Source: Bdellovibrio svalbardensis
Lineage (GTDB): Bacteria > Bdellovibrionota > Bdellovibrionia > Bdellovibrionales > Bdellovibrionaceae
Direction of reading: 5' to 3'
NCBI RefSeq assembly: GCF_029531655.1
Contig: NZ_JANRMI010000001.1
Span: forward strand, 1,054,001-1,118,000
Length of the DNA: 64,000 bases
The notes beneath the pieces are model-generated. The model ran no database searches. It saw only the letters and a program-made list of their open reading frames with translations, and was not told where the DNA came from. How positions within the stretch are numbered: position 1 is the stretch's first letter; every line of letters starts with the position of its first letter. The translations under genes and the position numbers were made by a program. Below are positions 47,719-56,384 of the stretch, piece after piece.

Positions 47719-48063
47719 GTGAAAAGAAATGTGAAGTCATTGATATTGTGGGCCGTTACAGTCTCGCTAGTCTCGGTACTGGTGGGGGGCTTCTTGTCTT
47801 TTCATCTCGAATTCAATTCCAATCTCTCCCAAAGTGCAATCCAGCAAACTGAGTTTCATGCGAAGGATCTACACTCTCACGACAGTGATTTCGATCCTTG
47901 CAGTCAGGGCTATTGCCACTTGGGGCATTGCGCGGTTGTTCTCATTCCTCGCGTTGCGGGATTGGTTGATCAATCCTTGTATACACTTTCCTATCGTTCA
48001 CAAGAGTTCCCTATAATAGGTCGATTTCTGGAAGGTCCCTTCCAGCCTCCGCGACTTGGCTAG
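47719..48063 (+). CDS. Small His/Cys-rich membrane-anchored protein (CzcI-like)
   Basis: 114 residues. One hydrophobic segment (SLILWAVTVSLVSVLVGGF) is followed by a periplasmic part with several possible metal ligands (FHAKDLHSHDSDFDPC, YCHLGHC) and a Pro-rich end (FQPPRLG). This layout and position just before a czcC-type gene resemble CzcI or CopL-like proteins, which accompany heavy-metal efflux operons and are thought to modulate them. The start is uncertain: GTG 47719 or GTG 47731; no good ribosome site is seen. Confidence 0.58.
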   Translation: MKRNVKSLILWAVTVSLVSVLVGGFLSFHLEFNSNLSQSAIQQTEFHAKDLHSHDSDFDPCSQGYCHLGHCAVVLIPRVAGLVDQSLYTLSYRSQEFPIIGRFLEGPFQPPRLG

Positions 48064-48074
48064 TTCCAAGTCTT

Positions 48075-48100
48075 CATAAATGCAAAATCTAATATTTATG
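48075..48100 (+). promoter_or_regulatory. Inverted repeat in the czcC leader
   Basis: CATAAAT (48075-48081) and ATTTATG (48094-48100) are a perfect 7-bp inverted repeat 53 bases before the czcC-type start. It is followed by an imperfect repeat (CTGACC...GGTCGG). Could be an operator or hairpin between the CzcI-like and czcC-like genes. Confidence 0.35.
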
Positions 48101-48152
48101 CTCTGACCGTCGTTTGGATGTGGTCGGAGTGAATTTTAAAAAAGGTGTACCT

Positions 48153-49403
48153 ATGTCTTTAAAGGCAAAAGTGATACCTATGATTTTAATGGCGTCTTCT
48201 GCTTGGGCAGAAGGGGCGGAATCATGTGGTGTCTTGTCGAATCTTAAACAAGTGATTTCCTGTGCAGAGAGTCGCTCTCCTGAAGTGATCAAAGCACAGT
48301 TGGAAGTGAAACAAAAGCAGGCTTCCGTTGAGGCCGCCGGTCAGTTGTTAAATCCTGAACTTTCTGCGGATGCGCTGTCTGGAACTGTTCAGTCTGAAAC
48401 TCGATCCGAAACAAATCTTTCCTTACTTTTCCCGGTTGAATTAGGGGGGAAGAGGCGCGCCAGAAAAGATGTGGCCTCCGGAGCGGCTTCCCGTGCTGAG
48501 CTGGAACTTTTTAATGCCACAGCGGAAGTAAGAAAAAATGTATTATTAAAAGTTCTTCGACTTCGGCAAATTGACAGCGAATTGGATCTGGTCAACGAGT
48601 CCGCCGAGGCCTTTGGCAAGTTGGTCAAACAGTATGAAGGGCGTCCTGCGCTCAGCCCGGAGCAAGAGGTGACGCTGACGGTATTCCGTATTGCTAAAGA
48701 TGACTATAGTTTTAAGCGCATGGAATATGATGAGGAGCTTTCTCAGCTGGCATCCTTCTTCAGGATTTCGACGGGTCAGGATCTCGGAGCGATACGAAAA
48801 GTTATGCCGGCACGTATGCCTAATCTGATGATTAACTTGACGAAAACACCTGCCGAAAATAGCGATCTCAGGAATTCGCCTCTGTTGCTAACTTATGATG
48901 CTGACATAAAGGTCGCCCGTGCGGAATTAGATCGGGCACAGGGTGATGCCTGGCCGACTTTAAATGTGGGGCCGGCCGCGAAATTCTCCAAGGAAGCAGG
49001 GCAAGACATTCAGCAATGGGGTTTGAGCTTAAGTATGCCATTGCCTGTATTGAGTCTTAATCAAGGAGAGAAAGCCGCAGCAAATGCCACGGTTCGTTCT
49101 TCGCAAACTCGCCGCGAACTTGCGGAGCAAGAGCTGAGAGAACGTCGCGCATTTTTGGTCGAGATTTACAAAAAGTCAGCGAAGGCTTTGCAGGAAACCT
49201 CTAATGCACATGTCTTGGAAAACAAGCACAAAAAAGTTGAGAGTATGTTTGTCAAAGGATTGGTTCCCAGCTCTTTGGTGATTGAGGTCCATCGTTCTTT
49301 GGTGGAGTTCGAGAAAACCCGAAATCTGAGAGAACTCAAAGCGGTTGAAGCTATTTTTGATATTCAAATAATCGATGGCGCGAATGTGGAGTTGGGCTTA
49401 TGA
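48153..49403 (+). CDS. CzcC-like outer-membrane efflux factor (TolC family)
   Basis: 416 residues, outer-membrane channel of a heavy-metal RND efflux system. A signal peptide (ending SSAWAEG) is followed by two halves of the outer-membrane efflux protein fold; LNPELSADALSG and FPVELGGKRRAR are typical of the CzcC subgroup. ATG 48153 with AAAGGTGT upstream is used; the frame is open 13 codons earlier. Its stop overlaps the next gene by 4 bases (ATGA), so translation is coupled. Confidence 0.85.
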   Translation: MSLKAKVIPMILMASSAWAEGAESCGVLSNLKQVISCAESRSPEVIKAQLEVKQKQASVEAAGQLLNPELSADALSGTVQSETRSETNLSLLFPVELGGKRRARKDVASGAASRAELELFNATAEVRKNVLLKVLRLRQIDSELDLVNESAEAFGKLVKQYEGRPALSPEQEVTLTVFRIAKDDYSFKRMEYDEELSQLASFFRISTGQDLGAIRKVMPARMPNLMINLTKTPAENSDLRNSPLLLTYDADIKVARAELDRAQGDAWPTLNVGPAAKFSKEAGQDIQQWGLSLSMPLPVLSLNQGEKAAANATVRSSQTRRELAEQELRERRAFLVEIYKKSAKALQETSNAHVLENKHKKVESMFVKGLVPSSLVIEVHRSLVEFEKTRNLRELKAVEAIFDIQIIDGANVELGL

Positions 49404-49852
49404 AGGCAAAATTAATTTTGGCAATTGGAATGTGTATAACAGCGGGGACGTCCTTGGCAGACACTGAGCATGCGGAGAGCCATGAGGAAGTAAACTCCAG
49501 CGTAGGACCTGACAAAGGAATTACAGAAGCAGATGAACACGATGGAGTTAAACTGTCTTCAGAGGCGATCAAAAACTTTGAATTAAAAACCCAGATTCTT
49601 TCCGGAGCGGCTCCGTGGGAGATTCCTAGCAGCGCCATTTTGACTGCTGGAGAAGAAGTCAATATTTACAGATTGAGAAATGGTTTCTACAAGCGGATTG
49701 ATTTTAATTTGATTTCGAAAAGTGGATCTTCGCTGAAGGTAAATTCCAAAGATCTAGTAAAGGGTGACGCTGTTGTGATGACTGGTGTTGGCTTTTTAAG
49801 AACGGCAGAAATAACTGCATTCGGTGGCGCTCCAGAAGGGCACAGTCATTAG
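49400..49852 (+). CDS. Minimal CzcB-like periplasmic adaptor
   Basis: 150 residues, where RND adaptors (CzcB, CusB) have about 380-500. A signal peptide is followed by a His-rich stretch (ADTEHAESHEEV), the CzcB-type opening (VKLSSEAIKNFELKTQIL) and then directly the membrane-proximal part (PSSAILTAGEEVNIYRL ... DLVKGDAVVMTGVGFLRTAEI), ending GHSH. The beta-barrel, lipoyl and helical hairpin domains that reach the outer-membrane factor are missing. No frameshift is visible: the gene overlaps its neighbours in the normal operon way. It probably supports only a metal-chaperone or assembly role. Confidence 0.7.
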   Translation: MKAKLILAIGMCITAGTSLADTEHAESHEEVNSSVGPDKGITEADEHDGVKLSSEAIKNFELKTQILSGAAPWEIPSSAILTAGEEVNIYRLRNGFYKRIDFNLISKSGSSLKVNSKDLVKGDAVVMTGVGFLRTAEITAFGGAPEGHSH

Positions 49853-49853
49853 T

Positions 49854-52800
49854 ATGATTAACAAAATAATACATTTTTCAGTCTATAATCGAGCCCTGGT
49901 TCTGCTTTTTACCGTGATGGTCGCAATTGCAGGCGTTTATTCATTCCAGCATTTGCCCATTGATGCAGTTCCAGATATTACCAACAACCAAGTTCAAATC
50001 AATACGACGATCGAGGGTCTGGCGCCGGAAGAGATCGAGAGATCCATAACCTATCCGATCGAATCCTCCATGCGAGGCATCGCTGGGGTTTTGCAAGTAA
50101 GATCAATCACTCGCTTTGGTTTGTCACAGGTGACAGTGGTCTTTAAAGATGCCGTAGATGTTTATCGCGCAAGGCAGATGGTCACAGAACGTCTGCAAGG
50201 AGTTTTAGCCGAACTGCCCAAAGGGGCCGAGGCCAAATTAGGACCGATCTCTACAGGACTGGGTGAGATCTTCCAGTACACGTTGGATTATGAAAAGCCT
50301 GCTACGGACTCTCAAGAACGTTTAAAGCAATTGATGGAAGTCAAAGCGTTGCAGGATTGGTTCATCAAACCGCGTTTGTTAACCGTGGAGGGAGTGGCTG
50401 AGATTAACACCACAGGGGGCTATGAGAAGCAATATCATGTTCAACCTGACATTAAAAAAATGGCGTCTTATGGGATTCATTTCGAAGAAATTGTCACAGC
50501 GCTGGAAAAAGTAAATCGCAATGTTGGTGGTGGATATATTGCACAAACCGCAGAGCAGTTTCTTGTTCAAGGTGTGGGGCTTTTCAAGACAGCAAAGGAC
50601 ATTGAGAAAGTTCCAGTTAAGCAGTTGGATTCATTCCGTGTCATTCGAGTCGGTGATATAGCCAAGGTCAGATTGGGCAAGGAGCTTCGAACCGGAGCCG
50701 CAACATACAACGGACAAGAGACCGTGTTGGGCACCGTGATGATGTTGTTAGGGGAGAACAGTCGAACTGTTGCAACCCGAGTTAAAGACAAAGTCGATGA
50801 GGTTAGAAAGACACTTCCTGCCGGGATGGAGATGACGACGGTCTACAACCGTTCGGACCTGGTTGATTCAACCTTGGGAACTGTCGAACACAATTTGATT
50901 TTGGGTGCGACTCTGGTCATCGTGATTTTGTTTCTGCTCATTGGCAATATTCGCGCGGCCGTCATTACTGCGATCACTATTCCGCTGTCTCTTTTGGCAA
51001 CCTTTCTGGTGATGAAGCCACTGGGGTTGTCGGGAAATCTTATGAGTCTTGGTGCTTTGGATTTTGGGATCATTGTCGATGGCACCGTGATCTTAATCGA
51101 CAATTGTGTGCGCTATGTGCATGAAAGAAGCAAGGCCCTGGGAAGAAAGTTGAGCCCGGAAGAAGTGCAAGCGGCGGTTTATGAAGCCGCTGTCGAAGTT
51201 CGTGTTGCGGCGGGATTTGGTGAGTTGATTGTTGTCGTGGTTTTCCTTCCAATCTTTGCCTTGACTGGCGTTGAAGGGAAAATGTTTACACCGATGGCTG
51301 CGACCTTTGCCATTGCCGTGGCTTCGGCTTTGATTTTGTCGTTTACGACAGCTCCGGCTTTGGCATCTCTCATTTTAAAGGGCAACGCTGAAGATAAAGA
51401 ACCTCAAGTCATGCAGTGGATACGCAAGGTCTACACTCCGTTGTTCAATCTGACCTTTAGGCACCGTTTGGCGACTCTGGTGATGGCCGGCTCTGCCGTT
51501 ATCGTCGGGGCCGTTCTATTTGCGAGCCGAGGAGCTGAGTTTTTGCCACAACTGAGTGAAGGATCGTTTGCGTTTCATATGATTCGCCCTGTGAATCTGA
51601 GCCTGGATCAATCGATCGCTTTCCAGTTGAAGGCCGATCAAATTGTGAAAGACTTCCCTGAGGTGGATAAGGTTTTCTCTCGCATAGGAACAAGCGAGGT
51701 CGCAACGGATCCGATGGGTGTGAATATATCTGACACCTACATCATGCTGAAAGAGCGGTCGGACTGGCCGAAGTCGAATGAAGGTCAAAGACACAGCTAT
51801 GAAACCTTGGTGAATGCTTTGGTAGCTCGTCTTGAAAAGGAACTTCCTGGACAAAACTATTTGGCCTCTCAGCCTATTCAAATGCGCTTCAATGAGCTTT
51901 TGGAAGGAACCAGAGCGGACGTTTCGGTGAAAATCTTTGGGCCGGATTTGCAAGTGAATATGGATCTGGCCAAGAAAGTTCAAGAAATCGTGGCGAAGGT
52001 ACCTGGCGCGGGAGACGTCGAAGTCGATCTTGCTGGCACGAGCCCAGTTTTGCGAGTTAAGCCCAAGGAAGAGGCGATTAGAAAGTATGGCGCGAATGAG
52101 TCGGATGTGATGAGCACTATCTCAATCGCCTTGGGAGGTCAGGAAAGTGGCTTTCTTTATGAGAATGAAAGAAAGTTTCCAATAGTGGTCCGCCTGAGTG
52201 ATGAAGAACGTTCTGACTTAAGCACAATCAGAAATCTTCCAGTCGGATTGGGAACTAATACGACCACGCCGCTTGCGAACTTGGCGACCTCTGAATTTTC
52301 AGAAACTTTTAGCTCGATCAATCGAGAGGATTCAAACAGAAGATCGGCCGTGTTAATCAATTTACGTGGCCGGGACACTGAAAGCTTTGTGAATGAAGCG
52401 CAGAAAGTGGTTGAGCAAGAAATCAAATTGCCACAAGGGTACTACATGCAATGGGGTGGGAACTTCAAAAATCTTCAGGAGGCGAGAAGCCGATTGATGG
52501 TGTTAACGCCTATTGCGTTGGTGCTTGTGCTCTTGATGATTTACGCTGCCTTTAGAAGTATTGGTCAAACTATGCTGATCTTCGCTTGCATCCCTTTCGC
52601 CCTGGTGGGCGGTGTTCTGGGACTGATCGCGAATGGTTTGCCGTTTAGTATCTCTGCCGGTGTGGGCTTTATTGCCTTGTCTGGAATTGCCGTACTGAAC
52701 GGCGTGGTCTTGGTGAATTACTTCAATCAATTGAAGACGCAAGGATTGACTGGAAAAGAGTTGGTGCTGAAGGGGACGCTGGTGCGCTTGCGACCTGTGC

Positions 52801-52994
52801 TCATGACAGCCTTGGTGGCGATCTTTGGCTTCTTGCCAATGATGCTATCCACGGGAATCGGAGCTGAAGTGCAAAGGCCTCTGGCTTCGGTGGTTATCGG
52901 AGGGATTGTTTCTTCGACGATTCTTACGCTGATTGTTCTGCCGACCTTGTACTCAATTTTTGAGAATAAATTCAAAGGCCGAGTGGCTCATTAG
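49854..52994 (+). CDS. CzcA-like heavy-metal RND efflux pump
   Basis: 1046 residues, inner-membrane proton-driven exporter of the HME-RND family. Twelve hydrophobic segments and two large periplasmic loops. The TM4 motif GALDFGIIVDGTVILIDN, near residue 400, has the CzcA-type pair of Asp residues rather than the CusA-type pattern, suggesting Zn/Co/Cd or Ni rather than Cu/Ag. The N-terminus (VFTVMVAIAGVYSFQHLPIDAVPDITNNQVQ, here quoted as HLPIDAVPDITNNQVQ) is conserved. ATG 49854 follows the adaptor stop by one base. Followed by a strong terminator. Confidence 0.9.
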   Translation: MINKIIHFSVYNRALVLLFTVMVAIAGVYSFQHLPIDAVPDITNNQVQINTTIEGLAPEEIERSITYPIESSMRGIAGVLQVRSITRFGLSQVTVVFKDAVDVYRARQMVTERLQGVLAELPKGAEAKLGPISTGLGEIFQYTLDYEKPATDSQERLKQLMEVKALQDWFIKPRLLTVEGVAEINTTGGYEKQYHVQPDIKKMASYGIHFEEIVTALEKVNRNVGGGYIAQTAEQFLVQGVGLFKTAKDIEKVPVKQLDSFRVIRVGDIAKVRLGKELRTGAATYNGQETVLGTVMMLLGENSRTVATRVKDKVDEVRKTLPAGMEMTTVYNRSDLVDSTLGTVEHNLILGATLVIVILFLLIGNIRAAVITAITIPLSLLATFLVMKPLGLSGNLMSLGALDFGIIVDGTVILIDNCVRYVHERSKALGRKLSPEEVQAAVYEAAVEVRVAAGFGELIVVVVFLPIFALTGVEGKMFTPMAATFAIAVASALILSFTTAPALASLILKGNAEDKEPQVMQWIRKVYTPLFNLTFRHRLATLVMAGSAVIVGAVLFASRGAEFLPQLSEGSFAFHMIRPVNLSLDQSIAFQLKADQIVKDFPEVDKVFSRIGTSEVATDPMGVNISDTYIMLKERSDWPKSNEGQRHSYETLVNALVARLEKELPGQNYLASQPIQMRFNELLEGTRADVSVKIFGPDLQVNMDLAKKVQEIVAKVPGAGDVEVDLAGTSPVLRVKPKEEAIRKYGANESDVMSTISIALGGQESGFLYENERKFPIVVRLSDEERSDLSTIRNLPVGLGTNTTTPLANLATSEFSETFSSINREDSNRRSAVLINLRGRDTESFVNEAQKVVEQEIKLPQGYYMQWGGNFKNLQEARSRLMVLTPIALVLVLLMIYAAFRSIGQTMLIFACIPFALVGGVLGLIANGLPFSISAGVGFIALSGIAVLNGVVLVNYFNQLKTQGLTGKELVLKGTLVRLRPVLMTALVAIFGFLPMMLSTGIGAEVQRPLASVVIGGIVSSTILTLIVLPTLYSIFENKFKGRVAH

Positions 52995-53007
52995 TTCTTT
53001 GATTTTT

Positions 53008-53052
53008 AAGAGAAGGGCCTGTGAATGGCCTGTGCGGCCTTTCTCTTTTTAT
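53008..53052 (+). terminator. Intrinsic terminator after the czc operon
   Basis: AAGAGAAGGGCC (53008-53019) and GGCCTTTCTCTT (53036-53047) form a 12-bp stem with one wobble and a 16-base loop, followed by T-rich sequence. Confidence 0.8.
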
Positions 53053-53070
53053 TCACAAACTGTGAAATTT

Positions 53071-53721
53071 TTAAATACAGCTTTTTCCCCAGGTATTTGC
53101 AGTTTTGTCGCCCACACCAATATGCAAAGAGGCGCTTCCGTAGTGGCCGATGGCTCTGATTCTTTTTGCCGCGCGCATTTTGCAAAGTTCTTTGAAGGCG
53201 CGATCTGCATCTCCGTTGGTGCAGAATCTTACGTCTATCGCAGTCCCAAAGGGATGGCGTCCTGCGGCCCCATGGACATTCTTATTATAGGGTTCTGGTC
53301 TCCACCAGTTATAGATCTGGCAGACTTTCAAACCTTTGGCCTGAAGATCCTGAATGACTCGAACTCCTTCGATGGGATATTTCCAGGTGGCTTCATCAGG
53401 ATGGATGAGTTGATGAATTTGATTGGAGCCGTAAGTGCACTTGAAGGCATTATAACTATTTTCATTGGGACGAACCAGTTGCGCACACCAAGCGGAGTTG
53501 TTGGTTTCTTTCGCACACAAACTTAGAAAATCATTTTTTTTATCGTTGCCGAGATCAACTTGATAGCGTTGATTGCTGTTGGCTTTCAAGCAGCCCAGAG
53601 CCTGAAAGTCCTGTTCTGTGATTTCTGATGAATCTTGAGAGTCGTGTTCGTGGGGAGCTTGTGCGTAGGAACTTGAAGTCGCAAAAGCTATCAGCGCAGT
53701 CATCAAAATTAATCTAATCAC
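53071..53721 (-). CDS. Secreted M15-like zinc peptidase
   Basis: 216 residues with a signal peptide (ending SSYAQ). The segment RHPFGTAIDVRF has the HxxxxxxD zinc-ligand pattern of peptidase family M15 (D-alanyl-D-alanine carboxypeptidases, endolysin-like), and SLHIGV supplies a third His ligand. Such enzymes cleave peptidoglycan peptides, plausible in a bacterium that remodels prey walls. GTG start at 53721 with AAGGG upstream. It runs convergent to the czc operon. Confidence 0.72.
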   Translation of the reverse strand: MIRLILMTALIAFATSSSYAQAPHEHDSQDSSEITEQDFQALGCLKANSNQRYQVDLGNDKKNDFLSLCAKETNNSAWCAQLVRPNENSYNAFKCTYGSNQIHQLIHPDEATWKYPIEGVRVIQDLQAKGLKVCQIYNWWRPEPYNKNVHGAAGRHPFGTAIDVRFCTNGDADRAFKELCKMRAAKRIRAIGHYGSASLHIGVGDKTANTWGKSCI

Positions 53722-53817
53722 TCAGTATCCCTTCATTCGCGCTCTCTACACTTTGCTTTGTTTGAGTAGATGAACGCTTTGCAATTGAAGGGATAGATTA
53801 TGTGGAGGGACATATGT

Positions 53818-53842
53818 GAAGCTACAGTCTAGCTGTAGCTTC
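53818..53842. other. Perfect 10-bp hairpin downstream of chrA
   Basis: GAAGCTACAG (53818-53827) and CTGTAGCTTC (53833-53842) with a 5-base loop, immediately followed by a second small stem (CTAGT 53842-53846, ACTAG 53853-53857). On the minus strand these lie about 25-65 bases after the chrA stop. No T tract follows; a processing hairpin or partial terminator is possible. Confidence 0.5.
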
Positions 53843-53881
53843 TAGTGCTTTGACTAGGAAAAAAATCAGAATCAACTGGGC

Positions 53882-55060
53882 CTAATATCCAGGAATAACC
53901 AATCCTGCAAGAACCCCCAGCAGAACGACCAGCCATGAAGGGGCTTTTGCCAAGGTCAGCAAAAGGAAGGCAGATAGGGCTAAAAGAAAGTCCTTGAGGT
54001 TTAGTATTCCACTACTCCACACGGGATGAATGAAAGCAGAAAGAAGAAGGCCTACGACAGCAGCATTGATACCCAACATGGCAAGGCGCATTTTTTCAAT
54101 TTTGCGAAGTTGTTCCCAGAAGGGGAGAGTGCCCAAGATTAGCAGAAATGCCGGCAGGAATGCCGCAAGCAAACAAATCAAAGCTCCCAGCCAGCCATTC
54201 GGTGGAACATTCGAAATCGCTCCAAGATAGGCAGAGAATGAGAAGAGCGGGCCGGGAATTGCCTGAGCCGCTCCGTATCCCGCCATAAAGGCGCTGTCTG
54301 AAACCCAACCTGTTGGCACCACTTCAGACTGTAGCAGCGGAAGGACAACATGGCCCCCACCGAAAACTAAAGATCCGGCTCGATAAAAGCTCTCAAATAA
54401 CTTAAGACCTTGAGCTTGGCTGAACTTCGCAGCCATTGGCAACAACACCAAGAGTGAAAAAAACAAAGTCAAAAGAGTGGCGCCCACTTTCTTGGAAAGG
54501 ACTGCTGGCATGGGAGTGTGAGGAAGTGCTGTCGATTTTTTAAAGAAAAATGCAGCAAGAATTCCGGCGACGGCCAGAGTGATCAGTTGTATCCAAGCTG
54601 ATGGAAACGCACTGGTGGCTGCGCAGGCAAGCAAGGCGATACCCAGGCGTTCTTTGTCAGGACAAAGTTTTGTGCCCATGGCCCAAATCGCTTGGGCAAC
54701 CACGGCGACAGCGATCACCTTTAGGGAATGAAGCCATCCGGAATCAAGACTCCCCGAAAAATGAGAAATACCAAAAGCAAAGAGCACCAGCAAAATGGCA
54801 GAGGGCAGGGTGAAACCAATCCACGCGACGATGGCTCCGAGCAAGCCAGCTCTGTTCAAGCCAATCGCCATGCCGACTTGGCTGCTTGCGGGACCGGGAA
54901 GGAATTGGCAAATAGCTACCAGCTCGGCATAGGCTTCTTCGTGAATCCATTTGCGGCGATTTACAAACTCATTGTGAAAATATCCCAGATGAGCAATCGG
55001 TCCTCCAAAAGAGGTCAGGCCTAAGCGCAAAAAGATAAGAAAGATTTCTAATAGCTTCAT
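53882..55060 (-). CDS. chrA: Chromate transporter (CHR family, long form)
   Basis: 392 residues, two homologous halves, each with the CHR pattern: FLRLGLTSFGGPIAHLGYFH and CQFLPGPASSQVG in the first, FGGGHVVLPLLQSEVV and AQAIPGPLFSFSAYLG in the second. Exports chromate (CrO4 2-) from the cytoplasm; members may carry other oxyanions. About ten hydrophobic segments. ATG 55060 lies 38 bases after the LysR gene end, so they are probably co-transcribed and LysR may control it. Confidence 0.9.
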   Translation of the reverse strand: MKLLEIFLIFLRLGLTSFGGPIAHLGYFHNEFVNRRKWIHEEAYAELVAICQFLPGPASSQVGMAIGLNRAGLLGAIVAWIGFTLPSAILLVLFAFGISHFSGSLDSGWLHSLKVIAVAVVAQAIWAMGTKLCPDKERLGIALLACAATSAFPSAWIQLITLAVAGILAAFFFKKSTALPHTPMPAVLSKKVGATLLTLFFSLLVLLPMAAKFSQAQGLKLFESFYRAGSLVFGGGHVVLPLLQSEVVPTGWVSDSAFMAGYGAAQAIPGPLFSFSAYLGAISNVPPNGWLGALICLLAAFLPAFLLILGTLPFWEQLRKIEKMRLAMLGINAAVVGLLLSAFIHPVWSSGILNLKDFLLALSAFLLLTLAKAPSWLVVLLGVLAGLVIPGY

Positions 55061-55098
55061 GAATTCTGTTTCCTATTTAAGATCTGATCCAGATGACA

Positions 55099-55953
55099 TC
55101 ACAGCAGAAGATCAACAAAAGCTTTTGCTTGTCTTGTGAGTTGATGATCGCCTTGATGAATCAATAGAACGCGATATTTTTGTTTGGACGCCAATTCTTT
55201 AAATTCATCCAGAGGACGAAGGTTGTCCCAGTTCTTCAAAAGAAGATCAGGCAGAAATCCTACACCCATTCCCAAAGTGCAGAACTTCGCGATCACTTCC
55301 CAGCTTTCGACCTGCATTGCGATTGTGGCTGGTTTTCCGAATTTCTTTTTAAAGATCTTTTGCAGTTCATCAACACCGGGGCTTTCTTTGGTGGCCAGGA
55401 AGGAGGCGCTCTCGCCCGAAACCTTTTGATTTTTTCCCGCAGCGCAGACGAATACTCCTTCGTGGAGAATGGACTTATGAACGCCTTGAACTCTTCCATC
55501 ATCTACGATAATGCCCAGATCAACTTGGCCCGAACGCACCTGTTCTAAGATGGCAGGCACGTCGCCGAAGTTGATTTCGGCTGAAAGCAGAGGATGTTTG
55601 TGGCGAAGCTTCTGGAGGGACTTTGGCAGAAGGCTTTGTGCCAATGTATCCGCCGTGGCGATTTTGACAGTCCCGGAAAGTTCCTTCAGAGAGCCGTCTA
55701 TATCGCTGCGTATACTGGTCAGAGTTTTAAAAATTTCTTCAGCTCGGCCGACCAGGAGCTTGCCCTCATCGGTGAGTTTAAAACGATTTTTGGTATGAAT
55801 CATCAGCTCGCAGCCCAGAGTTTCCTCTAACTTGCGAATTCCCTGGCTGATCGCAGGCTGACTGACGTTGCAGGCCTTTGCCGCCGCCGCCAAACTGCCC
55901 AGCTTTGCGGCGGAGCTAAAGTATTTTAGGTGATGGATATTGGGTTCATTCAT
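55099..55953 (-). CDS. LysR-family transcriptional regulator
   Basis: 284 residues. An N-terminal winged helix-turn-helix (residues 6-65, with SLAAAAKACNVSQPAISQGI) is followed by the substrate-binding domain in two lobes. LysR proteins are often autoregulated and control a neighbouring gene; the downstream chrA is the natural candidate. The inducer is unknown. Upstream of its ATG lies an AT-rich stretch (55954-56020) shared with the divergent small secreted gene, a likely regulatory region. Confidence 0.9.
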   Translation of the reverse strand: MNEPNIHHLKYFSSAAKLGSLAAAAKACNVSQPAISQGIRKLEETLGCELMIHTKNRFKLTDEGKLLVGRAEEIFKTLTSIRSDIDGSLKELSGTVKIATADTLAQSLLPKSLQKLRHKHPLLSAEINFGDVPAILEQVRSGQVDLGIIVDDGRVQGVHKSILHEGVFVCAAGKNQKVSGESASFLATKESPGVDELQKIFKKKFGKPATIAMQVESWEVIAKFCTLGMGVGFLPDLLLKNWDNLRPLDEFKELASKQKYRVLLIHQGDHQLTRQAKAFVDLLL

Positions 55954-56039
55954 AATAATATAATCTTATAGTTAAATTAAAATTAATCCAATTTTATAAT
56001 TGTCAAAAATGATATAGTTTGCGCGGCAAGGAGATCTCT

Positions 56040-56384
56040 ATGAAATCGTTGAAGTCAGCTCTTTTGCTTGGATGTGTTTTCACCGTACCTAAAATGGCTC
56101 TCGCTGCGGGTCTTCCTCAGTGCACTATCGATATCAAGGACCAACAGGGACACAGACAGATGGTTGTTGATTTGCAGGTGCAAACCTATCCTCAGTCAGA
56201 TCTTGCGTCCTATGTCTTTAGAGACGAGGTTGAGGGAGCTCAGGTTTCAATCTCAACCTGTGATGGAAACTATATTGCTTCAGTTCGATTCAAAAATGGT
56301 TTTTCGTCTTCGACCTATAGTCAAGATGGAGTGAATCTGGAAGCGGGCTCTGAAACAAAGTCCCTGTCTATTGTTTGTCCTTAA
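56040..56384 (+). CDS. Small secreted protein
   Basis: 114 residues with a signal peptide (ending KMALAAG). The mature part of about 90 residues contains two Cys (CTIDI and STCD) plus a third at the end (SIVCP). No recognised family. ATG 56040 has AAGGAG upstream. Its 3' end overlaps the convergent methyltransferase gene by 4 bases. Divergent from the LysR gene, 86 bases away, so it may belong to the same regulatory unit. Confidence 0.65.
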   Translation: MKSLKSALLLGCVFTVPKMALAAGLPQCTIDIKDQQGHRQMVVDLQVQTYPQSDLASYVFRDEVEGAQVSISTCDGNYIASVRFKNGFSSSTYSQDGVNLEAGSETKSLSIVCP

